Part shown: piece after piece, positions 1 to 9,266 of the stretch
Position numbering within the stretch: position 1 is the first letter of the stretch
Layout: the number at the start of each line of letters is the position of its first letter
Source of the DNA: Chlorobiaceae bacterium
Lineage (GTDB): Bacteria; Bacteroidota; Chlorobiia; Chlorobiales; Chlorobiaceae
Length of the DNA: 49,798 nucleotides
NCBI GenBank assembly: GCA_013335405.1
Contig: JAAXVR010000022.1
Span: 1 to 49,798, forward strand
Direction of reading: 5' to 3'
Position numbers and translations under genes: made by a program
The notes under the pieces: model-generated
The model's database searches: none
Told to the model about the DNA's origin: nothing
Seen by the model: only the letters and a program-made list of their open reading frames with translations

Positions 1-2468
1 TCCGTTTTGTACTTTCGGCTTTCTGCCTCGTGGCCCTGCTGGTCCCTCTGCCCTCCTACGGGGCCGATACCGGTACAGTCAGGGGAAAGATCACCGACAA
101 GTCTGACGGAGAAGGCGTCTATGGAGCCTCAGTAGTCGTAGCCGGCACAACCATCGGCACGGCAACCGACATGAACGGCAACTTCACCCTCCAGAACGTT
201 CCCGCGAAATCCCAGAAAATCACGATCTCCCTCGTCGGATACACTCCCGCGAACCAGATCGTGAACGTAAGCTCCGGCCAGACCTCGACGATCAACCTCT
301 CCCTCGGACAAACCACCATCATGGCTTCGGAAGTCGTGGTCGGTGCCGCCCTCTACAAGCAGGACAGGCTTGACGTTCCAACGACGACAAACGTCGTATC
401 CGCGGAGACAATCAAACGCGAGCCCAGTCCTTCGCTCGACAAATCACTCGAGACGGTACCGGGTGTGAACATCAACCGTTCATCCGGCTACAGTGCCTCC
501 ACCGTCCAGATCCGCGGTTCGAACACCTTCCAGGGAGGCGGCATCGGTACCCGTGTTGCCGCATTCTACGATGGTATTCCACTCAGCACACCTGAAACGG
601 GTGGAATCGTCTGGACCAATATCAATATGAACTCCGCGAACAAGATCGAGGTTGTCAAAGGAGCCTCGACCACACTCTACGGTTCGGGTGCAATGGGAGG
701 TGTTGTCAATGTTTTCGGTTACCTCCCGGAAAAATTCGAAGTCAGAGCAGGCGTCAGTGGCGGTTTTTACGATGCGCCTCCGTCCAGCGACAAGAGTGTC
801 TATCGCGATGGGTACACCCCTTGGTTCTGGAACACCTATGTCGGTCTCGGGGACAAGAAAGGAAAATTCAGTTATAACCTGCTTTACACTCACAGCGAAG
901 ACGATGGCTATCGCAAAAACTCGCAAACGCTGTTGAACGACGTTAAGCTTAAAGCACGGTACGACATCAATGCAAAGCAGTACCTGCAACTCTCGGCGTC
1001 ATACAGTGAAACCGAAGCAGGTTATGTCAGCACCTGGCCATATGACATGTCAGCTTCTTTTGTTGGATTCCCAGTTGTTCCACCAAGTGTAATTTATACC
1101 CCATATCCTGAAAGAGCTTACGATCTCGCAAACTGGGTATATGAAGACGATATCGTTACTCGCAGGGATGTTCTTGCCGGGCTTAACTATGTCAATATGA
1201 TAAGCGATAAGTTAACGTTTGACGCAAGGCTGTATTATACTTACAACAAGTACAGAATTGATTACAATCCGACTGATGCATTGCAACAATATGGTTTCAC
1301 TTTTTCAACTCCTTTTGGGCCATATAGTTTTCTCGTATACGACAGAGAATCTGGCGAATTCAATGAGAACCGTTCAAGCAGATATGGCGCGGGTTTAAAA
1401 TTTGACTGGAGAGCTCTTGACAATCATCGCCTGCTTTTCGGTATCGACGGAAATATTGTCAATGTTGAATCGACTCAATACACCGCAACGATGCCAGTCC
1501 CTGGTCAACTTGGTGATATTCAGGAAAAAAACATCGCTGCTTTTCTTCAGGACGAATGGAAGCTGTCAGACAAATTGACCGCACTGTTGTCTTTACGGTA
1601 TGACTGGAGTGGTATCGATGCAGATGCAGTTTCATATTTTAATTATGTCACTCATGCTCCTGTTTACGGAGTACCTATCGAAAATCAATCGGTTGATGCC
1701 TTCAGCCCACGTATCGCCCTTAACTGGAAAGCCATGGACGATATGAGTTTCCGTGCATCCTGGGGCAAGAGCTTCCGTGCTCCGACTATCTCAGAGCGAT
1801 TTGTCCGTGACGCAGGTCTGTTTATGGGCAACCCGAATCCGGCTCTTGACAAGGAAACCATGACCGGGTATGAGATCGGTATGTTCAAACAGTTCGGAGA
1901 CAAGGTCTCTCTCGATATCGCAGCATATCTGAACGATTACGACAACCTGATTGAATCGAGGAACATCAATCCAATGGGTTTCCCCATCATTTTCAATTAC
2001 CGCAACATTGCAAAAGCACGTATCTGGGGCATCGAGACAAGCCTCAATGTCAGGCCAAGCAATTACTGGAACATCAGCCTTGGCTATGCCTACATGAATG
2101 CGAAAGACAAAACGGGTGATGCCGCCGCTCTCGCAGGCAACCAGAACCCTGACCCTGAATGGCTTGCTTACCGCCCTGAGCACACAGGATCACTCAGCGT
2201 AACCTATAAGCCAATAACAAAACTGTCACTGAACGTGACTGGGCGCTATGTCGGCAAATACAAGGCAGTCAGCACCTACCCCAATCCTGAGGGGTTGAAC
2301 TATCCCGGCGATTTCGTAGTGTTCAATACAGGGCTGAAATATCAGGCCTCCGAAAACATCGGCTTGAACTTCCTCTGCAAGAACATCTTCAACGTGCAGT
2401 ACGAGGAAGCGGAATGGTACCGCGCACCAGGACGCAATTTCATCCTTGGCGTGGATTTCCTATTCTGA
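1..2468 (+). CDS. TonB-dependent outer-membrane receptor (5' end cut by window)
   Basis: The reading frame is open from base 3, so the true start lies upstream of the window. The first codons encode a hydrophobic signal-peptide core ending near PSYGA, and the GTG at 30 is therefore internal to the signal peptide. After it come a carboxypeptidase-regulatory-like beta-sandwich (about residues 15-100 counted from base 30), a plug domain (about 110-230, with VQIRGS and [21 protein letters not shown]), and a 22-strand barrel ending in the aromatic C-terminus FLF typical of BAM substrates. Proteins of this family import siderophores, cobalamin or other large ligands using TonB energy; the ligand cannot be read from the sequence. 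The next gene is a magnesium-chelatase H subunit, but a strong terminator separates them. The middle of the barrel is clearly more AT-rich than the two ends. Confidence 0.93.
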   Translation, partial: RFVLSAFCLVALLVPLPSYGADTGTVRGKITDKSDGEGVYGASVVVAGTTIGTATDMNGNFTLQNVPAKSQKITISLVGYTPANQIVNVSSGQTSTINLSLGQTTIMASEVVVGAALYKQDRLDVPTTTNVVSAETIKREPSPSLDKSLETVPGVNINRSSGYSASTVQIRGSNTFQGGGIGTRVAAFYDGIPLSTPETGGIVWTNINMNSANKIEVVKGASTTLYGSGAMGGVVNVFGYLPEKFEVRAGVSGGFYDAPPSSDKSVYRDGYTPWFWNTYVGLGDKKGKFSYNLLYTHSEDDGYRKNSQTLLNDVKLKARYDINAKQYLQLSASYSETEAGYVSTWPYDMSASFVGFPVVPPSVIYTPYPERAYDLANWVYEDDIVTRRDVLAGLNYVNMISDKLTFDARLYYTYNKYRIDYNPTDALQQYGFTFSTPFGPYSFLVYDRESGEFNENRSSRYGAGLKFDWRALDNHRLLFGIDGNIVNVESTQYTATMPVPGQLGDIQEKNIAAFLQDEWKLSDKLTALLSLRYDWSGIDADAVSYFNYVTHAPVYGVPIENQSVDAFSPRIALNWKAMDDMSFRASWGKSFRAPTISERFVRDAGLFMGNPNPALDKETMTGYEIGMFKQFGDKVSLDIAAYLNDYDNLIESRNINPMGFPIIFNYRNIAKARIWGIETSLNVRPSNYWNISLGYAYMNAKDKTGDAAALAGNQNPDPEWLAYRPEHTGSLSVTYKPITKLSLNVTGRYVGKYKAVSTYPNPEGLNYPGDFVVFNTGLKYQASENIGLNFLCKNIFNVQYEEAEWYRAPGRNFILGVDFLF

Positions 2469-2504
2469 CATGAGTCGGACGTAGAACATCAGCAACACCA
2501 AAGC

Positions 2505-2533
2505 CGGCCTCCGCAAGGGGGCCGTTTTTTTTT
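2505..2533 (+). terminator. Rho-independent terminator of the TonB receptor
   Basis: An 8-bp stem, CGGCCTCC paired with GGGGGCCG (one G-T wobble), closes a GCAA tetraloop and is followed directly by nine T residues. It lies 36 bases after the receptor stop codon and should separate this transcript from the chelatase gene. Confidence 0.9.
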
Positions 2534-2803
2534 GCAATGCCGATACCTGTCATTGCACAGGCTCTTGACCAGGTAAGGTCAACTGATGAAAGCACTGCAA
2601 GTTAAAACGCATGAGCCCGGCTTGACCATGTCGCTCGGCAAAATCTATGTGCAGGCAGAGAATGGAAATCAGCAGGAACAGCTCTGGCGGTAACCGGGTA
2701 CCAGAGCAAATTAAATAGTGCCCCCGCTGGCAATCGTCACGGGATTTTATTACATTTTGCATTCCCGTTTCTACCATCAACCGCACACCACTCAGTATTA
2801 TCT
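2534..2803 (+). other. 270-bp intergenic leader upstream of bchH
   Basis: I see no credible gene here. There is a small hairpin early on (CCTGT/ACAGG) and a clearer inverted repeat, GCTCTGG at 2681-2687 with CCAGAGC at 2701-2707; its 13-base loop contains a nested CGG-TAA-CCG. TTACATTTTG near 2750 resembles a Bacteroidetes-type -7 box with one extra base, but no matching -33 element is visible. The promoter for bchH must lie in this stretch because a strong terminator precedes it. I found no cobalamin-riboswitch core. No clear Shine-Dalgarno sequence precedes the ATG at 2804. Confidence 0.4.
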
Positions 2804-5800
2804 ATGCACGATAAAATCAGAATCGCCGCTATTGTCGGGATGGAACAATGCAACCAGAGGGTATGGCGCGAAGTGACGGATAAAATATCCGCTCATGCCG
2901 AGCTCACCCAATGGACCGATCAGGACCTCGAGCATCAGAACCCCGCAGCCGCGGAAGCGATCCACAATGCGGACTGCGTCTTTACCACCCTGATCCAGTT
3001 CAAGCAGCAGGCCGACTGGATGAAGGAGCAACTCCAGCAATCGAAGGTCAAGGTGATCTTCGCCTACGAATCGATGCCGGAAGTGATGCAGATGACAAAA
3101 ATCGGCAATTATGTCGTGGCCGGCGACGGAAGCGGCATGCCCGATATCGTGAAGAAAGTTGCGAAAATGCTCGTGAAAGGGCGGGACGAGGATGCGCTGT
3201 ACGGTTACATGAAACTTCTGAAGATCATGCGCACCATGCTGCCGCTGATCCCGAAGAAGGCGAAGGATTTCAGGAACTGGATGCAGGTCTACACCTACTG
3301 GATGCATCCGACCACCGACAACCTGGCCGCGATGTTCAACTACATCATGGCCGAGTACTTCGAAATAGGGGTCAAAGCCGAAAAGGTGCAGGAGGTTCCG
3401 ACCATGGGCTTCTACCACCCCGATGCTCCGGAATACCAGAAGGATCTGCACCACTACGAAAAATGGCTCCACAAGCGCGATAAAAATGCATCGAAGAAAC
3501 GCAATATCGCCATGCTCTTTTTCCGCAAACACCTCCTGCAGGAAAAGGAATATATCGACAACACCATCCGCGCCATCGAGGCTAAGGGACTGAATCCCCT
3601 GCCGGTTTTCGTGATGGGTGTCGAAGGACACGTTGCCGCGAGGGAGTGGTTCACGCACTCGAACGTCGATATGCTTGTCAACATGATGGGCTTCGGCTTC
3701 GTCGGAGGTCCTGCCGGTGCCACCACACCGGGCGCTTCGGCCGCCGCCCGCGACGAGATCCTCGGCAAGATCAACGCACCCTACGTGGTTTCGCAGCCTC
3801 TTTTCATACAGGATTTCAATTCGTGGAAGTCGCAGGGCGTCGTGCCCCTGCAGTCGGCCATGACCTACTCGCTGCCCGAGATGGACGGCGCAGTCTGCCC
3901 GGTCGTGCTCGGCGCCATCAGGGATGGACGCCTGCAAACCGTTCCCGACCGACTCGAAAGGCTCTCGGGAATCGCCAAAAAGTTTTCCGACCTTCGTCAC
4001 CTCCCGAACAGGGATAAAAAAATTGCCCTCGTCGTCTACGACTATCCGCCGGGCATGGGCAAAAAGGCCAGTGCCGCCCTGCTCGACGTACCGAAAAGCA
4101 TCTACAATATCCTGCTCTCGCTGCGCGCCGAAGGGTACAGCACGGGCGAGCTTCCGGAATCTCCCGAAGCCCTGCTCGCCATGCTCGACAATGCAACCGA
4201 TTTCGAGATACAGGCCCATGAACAGGAGTGTTTCTCCCTCACCCGCGAGCAGTATAACTCGATAACAAGCGTACGCGAACGCGAACGCATCGAAGCGCGC
4301 TGGGGCGGCTTCCCCGGCGAAGTCGCACCGGTCAAGCCGGACAACTGCTTCATCGGCGGAATCACGCTCGGCAACATCTTCATCGGCGTCCAGCCGCGAC
4401 TCGGCATCCAGGGCGACCCGATGCGCCTGCTCTTCGACAAGGAAAACACACCGCACCACCAGTATATCGGCTTTTACCGCTGGATCAGCCGCATTTTCAA
4501 CGCCAGCGCCATGGTGCATGTCGGCATGCACGGCACAGTCGAATGGATGCCCGGCCTCCAGCTCGGCGTTACCGGCGACTGCTGGTCGGACGCGCTGCTC
4601 GGCGAGGTGCCGCATTTCTACATCTACCCGGTCAACAACCCGAGCGAAGCCAACATCGCCAAGCGCCGCGGCTACGCCACCATGATTTCGCACAACATCC
4701 CTCCGCTCGCCCGCGCAGGTCTCTACAAGGAGCTTCCGGCGTTCAAGGAGATGCTGAACGACTACCGCGAGCGCGGACTCGAGAAAATCGTGGACATCGA
4801 GACCGAGGAAGTCATCATCAACAAAGCGCAGCAGCTCAACCTCACCGACGACTGCCCGCGCATCGAGGGCGAGACCTTCCAGAACTACATCAGCCGCCTC
4901 TACACCTACCTCATGGAGCTCGAGGGACGCCTGATCTCCAACTCGCTGCACGTGTTCGGCGAAACGCCGAAACTCGATACCCAGGTCACCACCATCACCG
5001 AATACCTGAAAGTGCGCGGCAACGAGAAATCGCTGCCCTCGATCATCATGCAGGCAACCGGCAACAGCGCCTCCTACGGCGACTACGCCGCTCTCGCGAC
5101 CCGTGCCCGCAAGGGTGAACCGAAGGCCATGAAAGCACGCGAGGAGATCGACGAACACACCAGGGTTTTCATCGAAGGGACCATCTTCGGCAACAATAAC
5201 CCCGCTGCCCTGTTCAACCAGATTGCCGGAGGGACGAAACCTTCGCAGGAAATGACCGAGGCCATCAACGCCGCCCTGCAGGACGGGCTCGCCCTGAAAC
5301 ACGCACTGCAGGACAACCGCCAGGAAATGCAGAGCTTCCTTCGCGCCCTTAAGGGAGAATACATACCATCCGGCGCAGGCGGTGACCTGGTACGCGACGG
5401 CGCAGGCATACTGCCGACCGGCCGCAACATCCACGCCATCGATCCGTGGCGCATTCCATCGGAACTGGCGTTCAAGAGAGGCAAACAGATCGCCGACACC
5501 ATCATCAGGCGCCACCTCGAAGAGAACAACGGCCAGTACCCCGAAACCATCGCCCAGGTACTCTGGGGCCTCGACACCATCAAGAGCAAAGGCGAGGCCG
5601 TCGCGGTCATCATCAGCCTCGTCGGCGCTGAACCCGCTTACGACGCCCAGGGCAAGATCAGCCATTACGGCCTGATCCCTCTCGAAAAGCTCGGACGCCC
5701 GCGTATCGACGTACTCATCCAGATCAGCTCGATCTTCCGCGACACCTTCGGAGTGCTTGTCGATCATCTCGACAAACTGGTCAAGGACGCTGCGAAAGCC

Positions 5801-6607
5801 ATCGAACCGCACGAAATGAACCACATCCGCAAGCATGTCGATGCGGCCATCGCCGAAGGCAGGGATTTCGAAAGCGCCACATCGCGTCTCTTCACCCAGG
5901 CGCCGGGAGCTTACGGTTCCCAGGTCGAGGAGCTGGTCGAGGATTCCGCATGGGAATCCGAGGAGGACCTCGACAACATGTTCATCAAGCGCACCGGCTT
6001 CGCCTATGGCGGCAACCGCTACGGCGACCAGCAGACCGACATCCTGAAAGGACTTCTCAGCACGGTGGACCGTGTCGTTCAGCAGGTCGACTCGGCCGAG
6101 TTCGGCATCTCGGACATCGACCGTTACTTCTCCTCATCGGGTGCCCTGCAGCTCTCGGCACGACGTCGCAACCCGAAAGGCGACAACGTCAAGCTGAACT
6201 ATGTGGAAACCTTCACCGCCGACGTCAAGGTCGACGATGCCGACAAGGCGCTCAAGGTGGAGTTCCGCAGCAAACTGCTCAACCCGAAATGGTTCGAGAC
6301 CATGCTCGAACAGGGTCACAGCGGCGCAACCGAAATCAGCAACCGCTTCACCTATATGCTCGGTTGGGACGCGGTCACCAAGGGCGTCGACGACTGGGTA
6401 TACAAGGAAGCCGCCGAGACCTATGCCATGGATCCGAAAATGCGCGAGCGCCTCATGAAGGTGAACCCGAAAGCCTTCAAGAACATTGTCGGCAGGATGC
6501 TCGAAGCGAGCGGCCGCGGCATGTGGAACGCCGACCCGGACATGATAGAGAAACTCCAGGAGATCTATTCCGACCTCGAAGATCGCCTCGAAGGTATTGA
6601 ATTGTAG
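2804..6607 (+). CDS. bchH: Magnesium chelatase subunit H (BchH/BchS/BchT family)
   Basis: This is the large porphyrin-binding subunit of magnesium chelatase, which inserts Mg2+ into protoporphyrin IX with the BchI/BchD ATPase partners, the first committed step to bacteriochlorophyll. The length (1267 residues) and collinear sequence fit the BchH/ChlH family: an N-terminal DUF3479-like domain (about residues 5-165) followed by the CobN/Mg-chelatase domain. The family signature around the conserved histidine is HVGMHGTVEWMPG at about residues 572-584. The usual BchH form as I recall it is GTHGSLEF, so this paralogue is somewhat CobN-like at that point. Green sulfur bacteria carry three H-subunit paralogues (bchH, bchS, bchT), and I cannot say which this is. 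No bchI or bchD is in the window. The stop codon is followed at once by the G-rich heptad element. Confidence 0.93.
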   Translation: MHDKIRIAAIVGMEQCNQRVWREVTDKISAHAELTQWTDQDLEHQNPAAAEAIHNADCVFTTLIQFKQQADWMKEQLQQSKVKVIFAYESMPEVMQMTKIGNYVVAGDGSGMPDIVKKVAKMLVKGRDEDALYGYMKLLKIMRTMLPLIPKKAKDFRNWMQVYTYWMHPTTDNLAAMFNYIMAEYFEIGVKAEKVQEVPTMGFYHPDAPEYQKDLHHYEKWLHKRDKNASKKRNIAMLFFRKHLLQEKEYIDNTIRAIEAKGLNPLPVFVMGVEGHVAAREWFTHSNVDMLVNMMGFGFVGGPAGATTPGASAAARDEILGKINAPYVVSQPLFIQDFNSWKSQGVVPLQSAMTYSLPEMDGAVCPVVLGAIRDGRLQTVPDRLERLSGIAKKFSDLRHLPNRDKKIALVVYDYPPGMGKKASAALLDVPKSIYNILLSLRAEGYSTGELPESPEALLAMLDNATDFEIQAHEQECFSLTREQYNSITSVRERERIEARWGGFPGEVAPVKPDNCFIGGITLGNIFIGVQPRLGIQGDPMRLLFDKENTPHHQYIGFYRWISRIFNASAMVHVGMHGTVEWMPGLQLGVTGDCWSDALLGEVPHFYIYPVNNPSEANIAKRRGYATMISHNIPPLARAGLYKELPAFKEMLNDYRERGLEKIVDIETEEVIINKAQQLNLTDDCPRIEGETFQNYISRLYTYLMELEGRLISNSLHVFGETPKLDTQVTTITEYLKVRGNEKSLPSIIMQATGNSASYGDYAALATRARKGEPKAMKAREEIDEHTRVFIEGTIFGNNNPAALFNQIAGGTKPSQEMTEAINAALQDGLALKHALQDNRQEMQSFLRALKGEYIPSGAGGDLVRDGAGILPTGRNIHAIDPWRIPSELAFKRGKQIADTIIRRHLEENNGQYPETIAQVLWGLDTIKSKGEAVAVIISLVGAEPAYDAQGKISHYGLIPLEKLGRPRIDVLIQISSIFRDTFGVLVDHLDKLVKDAAKAIEPHEMNHIRKHVDAAIAEGRDFESATSRLFTQAPGAYGSQVEELVEDSAWESEEDLDNMFIKRTGFAYGGNRYGDQQTDILKGLLSTVDRVVQQVDSAEFGISDIDRYFSSSGALQLSARRRNPKGDNVKLNYVETFTADVKVDDADKALKVEFRSKLLNPKWFETMLEQGHSGATEISNRFTYMLGWDAVTKGVDDWVYKEAAETYAMDPKMRERLMKVNPKAFKNIVGRMLEASGRGMWNADPDMIEKLQEIYSDLEDRLEGIEL

Positions 6608-6786
6608 ATGGGGTCTGGGATCTGGGGACTGAGGTCTGGGGACTGGGGTCTGGAAAGTGGGATGTGGGAAGTTTTAAGCTCCGTAGGAGCTGTTTTTGGG
6701 AACCGGGATATGGATAGTGGGATTTGGAAATTCCTGCTTTGAACTTTCAAGCCCCCACTTCCCGGTCCTCAACCCTCAGTCCTCAC
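6608..6786 (+). repeat. Heptad-based dispersed element, copy 1 (between convergent genes)
   Basis: Starting at the base after the bchH stop (ATGGGG) the sequence reads as consecutive 7-mers: GGGTCTG, GGATCTG, GGGACTG, AGGTCTG, GGGACTG, GGGTCTG, GAAAGTG, GGATGTG, then GGAAG. A hairpin follows (AGCTCC-GTA-GGAGCT, then GTTTTT), with more degenerate heptads (GGATATG, GATAGTG, GGATTTG). The far end, 6751-6786, carries inverted heptads, G-rich on the minus strand, which overlap the last codons of the convergent OGT gene. The hairpin plus T5 may serve as a terminator for bchH. The order of parts matches the second copy at 26728-27120. Confidence 0.8.
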
Positions 6787-8970
6787 AAAAATATGATCCG
6801 GTGTCAGACCGGCATGGTAGCGCTCATAAATTTGTGTATAGGCCTGTTCGATATGCCTGGTAAAGCGCTCTGTATCGAAAAGGGGCGCTATCAGCCTGTT
6901 ACATTCGAGCTTCTCTTTGATCGCAGTCAATGTTCCCGGGAACAAAGCAAGCTCCACGGCAAGGGCTTCATACTCTTCCTGAGAATGTGTAATAAGCTCC
7001 GGCAACCGTATGGCAGAAAGTACGCTGGCTGCTACCCTGCTCGCAAAAGATTCACCGGTCCGGGTCAATACCGGCAATCCCGCCCACAAGGCATCGCATG
7101 CGGTCGTATGCGCGTTATAGGGAAGAGTATCGAGAAACAGATCAGCAAGACGGTGCCTCGCAAGATGTTCGTCAACTTTCATGCGTTTGGCGAATACAAG
7201 GCGGTCTGCATCAATTCCTCTCTTGACAGCCTCCTTCCGAAGATTGACGGTTGCATATTCATTATCCTCCAAGAGCCAGAGAATGCTCCCTTTGACCTTC
7301 TTCAAAATCCTCATCCAGCTGTCAAATACAGGTGGTAATATTTTATGATTATTGTTGAAACAGCAGAAGACAAATCCTGTTTCCGGTAGCCCGAATTCCT
7401 TCCTTGAAAATACTTTTCCGGATATTTCCCGTTTTCTGTCATTGACCATATAGGTATCAGGCAGATAAATAACTTTTTCGGTGTAAGCATACCTGCTTTC
7501 TTCCGGTATGAGAAGCGGGTCGGCGATAATGTAATCGATATATCTTGCGCCCATGGTTCCGGGATAACCCATATAGCTGACTTGTACCGGAGCTGTATAC
7601 AATGCAAATATACCAGTACGACAAAATCTGGTATAACCTCCAAGATCAATCGCGATATCGATGCCGAGCTTTCTGGACAATTCCGCCACCTCGACATCAG
7701 ACATAGTGCGGATATCGATAAAACGGTCAAATGCAGCGGATACTCTGATTCTCATTTCATCATTGGTATCTGGACCAAATGCAAAAGCAGTTATTTCGAA
7801 ACGTTCCCTGTCGTGTGATTCGAACATGCCGGCCAATAACATAGAAAGTGGGTGATTACGAAAATCCGCAGAATAGTATCCTATGTTGATTTTTTTTTGG
7901 CGTTTTGCCTTTTTTATCGCCGGCAGGAGAACTGTATCAGGGTCAACTTTCTTTGAATTTATTTCTGCTACTTTTTTCTGATAGGTGATTGAATCATAAA
8001 ATGCAAGGAAACAAAAAGGATCAACGGATTTATCAAATTTTTCAATATCGTCAAGAATTGCCTTCACTGATGCCTCGATGTTGATCCATTCACAAATCTT
8101 CATCCTGGCAATAAGCAGATTACCGATAATACCTTCATAATCGGGCTTAACAGCAAACACGTTTTCATATCTTTTTATAGCTTCAACATATCGTTTCAAT
8201 TCCTGCAGGCAATTGCCGGAATTATTCAATGCCTCTGCATAATCATACCTGAGAGTAATTGCCTTCTCATAACTTGAATTCGCTTCTTCATAACGGTGCA
8301 TTTTTAAATACGTATTACCCTGATTGTTATATGCTTCAGGATAATCCCGGATATATAAAAACGCTTTGCTGTAGCTTTCCAGAGATTCGTCATAACGGCA
8401 AAGCTCCCGGAGCGCGTTACCCCGGTTGTTGTATGCCTCTGCGTAATCGACCTTCAGGGATATCGCTTTATTATAACTCGAAAACGCTTCCTCATACCGC
8501 TTCAGATTCTGCAACACCACCCCTTTATTGTTGTATATCACTGCGTTGCGCGGATTCAGGAGAACAGCCCGATCATAACTGGCAAGGGCTTCTTCATACC
8601 GCTTGAGTTCCTGCAAGGCAACACCGCGGTTTGTATACGTTTCTGCATTCCCCGGTCTGACGGATAACGAAAGATCATAACTTGCGAGTGCCTCCTCATA
8701 ACGCTTAAGCTCCTTGAGCACGTTCCCCCGATTGTTCAGCGTCTCTGGATGCCGGGAATTCAGTTTATGCGCCCTTTCGAACAGAATGAGGGCTTCATCA
8801 TATTTCTTCTGCTGTGCAGCAGCGGTCGCCAGAAGGAAAATCGCATCAAAATTGGCTGGCTGCAGACGAAGAACAGCTTTATAGAGCGCTTCTGCCTGAA
8901 GCAGCTTCCCTTGCTGGTGAAGAATCAGGGCGGATTGTAGTTGTAACGCCGGATCTTTCATTGTTTTCAA
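6769..8970 (-). CDS. TPR-repeat protein with O-GlcNAc transferase (SPINDLY/GT41) domain
   Basis: The N-terminal half (about residues 10-310) is an array of 34-residue tetratricopeptide repeats with recurring ALxxY and AEAYNNRGN motifs. They are so regular that the DNA itself repeats every 102 bases. The C-terminal part (about 345-715) is a glycosyltransferase family 41 domain. It has SADFRNHPLS (the HPxS histidine near residue 373 matches the UDP-sugar-site histidine of eukaryotic OGT), GYPGTMGARYIDY, FCCFNNNHKI (the conserved lysine near 541) and LFLDTLPYNAHTTACDALWAGLPVLT. It probably transfers a sugar to protein Ser/Thr or to a glycan in the cytoplasm; the substrate is unknown. GC is about 38-40% in two sampled 60-base lines, against about 58% in bchH, which suggests acquisition. 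The final codons and stop lie in the heptad element. An alternative start is the ATG at 8961. Confidence 0.88.
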   Translation of the reverse strand: MKTMKDPALQLQSALILHQQGKLLQAEALYKAVLRLQPANFDAIFLLATAAAQQKKYDEALILFERAHKLNSRHPETLNNRGNVLKELKRYEEALASYDLSLSVRPGNAETYTNRGVALQELKRYEEALASYDRAVLLNPRNAVIYNNKGVVLQNLKRYEEAFSSYNKAISLKVDYAEAYNNRGNALRELCRYDESLESYSKAFLYIRDYPEAYNNQGNTYLKMHRYEEANSSYEKAITLRYDYAEALNNSGNCLQELKRYVEAIKRYENVFAVKPDYEGIIGNLLIARMKICEWINIEASVKAILDDIEKFDKSVDPFCFLAFYDSITYQKKVAEINSKKVDPDTVLLPAIKKAKRQKKINIGYYSADFRNHPLSMLLAGMFESHDRERFEITAFAFGPDTNDEMRIRVSAAFDRFIDIRTMSDVEVAELSRKLGIDIAIDLGGYTRFCRTGIFALYTAPVQVSYMGYPGTMGARYIDYIIADPLLIPEESRYAYTEKVIYLPDTYMVNDRKREISGKVFSRKEFGLPETGFVFCCFNNNHKILPPVFDSWMRILKKVKGSILWLLEDNEYATVNLRKEAVKRGIDADRLVFAKRMKVDEHLARHRLADLFLDTLPYNAHTTACDALWAGLPVLTRTGESFASRVAASVLSAIRLPELITHSQEEYEALAVELALFPGTLTAIKEKLECNRLIAPLFDTERFTRHIEQAYTQIYERYHAGLTPDHIFVRTEG

Positions 8971-9200
8971 CTGGTATGTCTATTTCGAACGGTAAAAAGA
9001 AAAAGCAATATTGTATCACCCGGTTTATCATCGATGATGACTGGAAAAAACACACTGGCAATATACGAAATATCAGAGATGCCGACGGTAAGGTGGCGGA
9101 GCTGGAAGGAGTGGTATGTTCAAGACTGCAAAGGTCAATATGCTCTTTCAGAATGATGATACCGCGATGACAAAAGAGGAATAAATCACCATCCCCATAC

Positions 9201-9231
9201 AAAAATGCCCGAGGTTTCAGCCTCGGGCATT
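9201..9231 (-). terminator. Rho-independent terminator of sucD
   Basis: An 11-bp perfect stem, AATGCCCGAGG with CCTCGGGCATT and a 6-base loop, is followed on the minus strand by a T run (AAAAA at 9201-9205 on the plus strand). It lies about 35 bases beyond the sucD stop. The remaining 230 bases up to the OGT start (8971-9200) show no gene. Confidence 0.9.
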
Positions 9232-9266
9232 CTGCATTTCCAAGAAAACGGACAGCTGTTGATAAA

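Noticed and set aside
2550-2786. 78-residue frame on the minus strand in the gap before bchH
   Set aside because: No start context, no recognisable domain, and it overlaps the hairpin and the expected bchH promoter region.
2534-2803. Cobalamin riboswitch between the TonB receptor and the chelatase gene
   Set aside because: This would be attractive next to a TonB receptor, but I could not find the B12-box core or the surrounding helices.
2798-5836. 1012-residue open frame on the minus strand opposite bchH
   Set aside because: It is an antisense shadow produced by GC-rich codon bias in bchH. Its composition is low-complexity (many Val, Asp, Glu, Phe, Arg), it has no recognisable domain, and the plus strand encodes a well-conserved protein.
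8150-8950. CRISPR-like or other DNA repeat with a 102-base period
   Set aside because: The periodicity comes from coding for 34-residue TPR units in the OGT-like gene.
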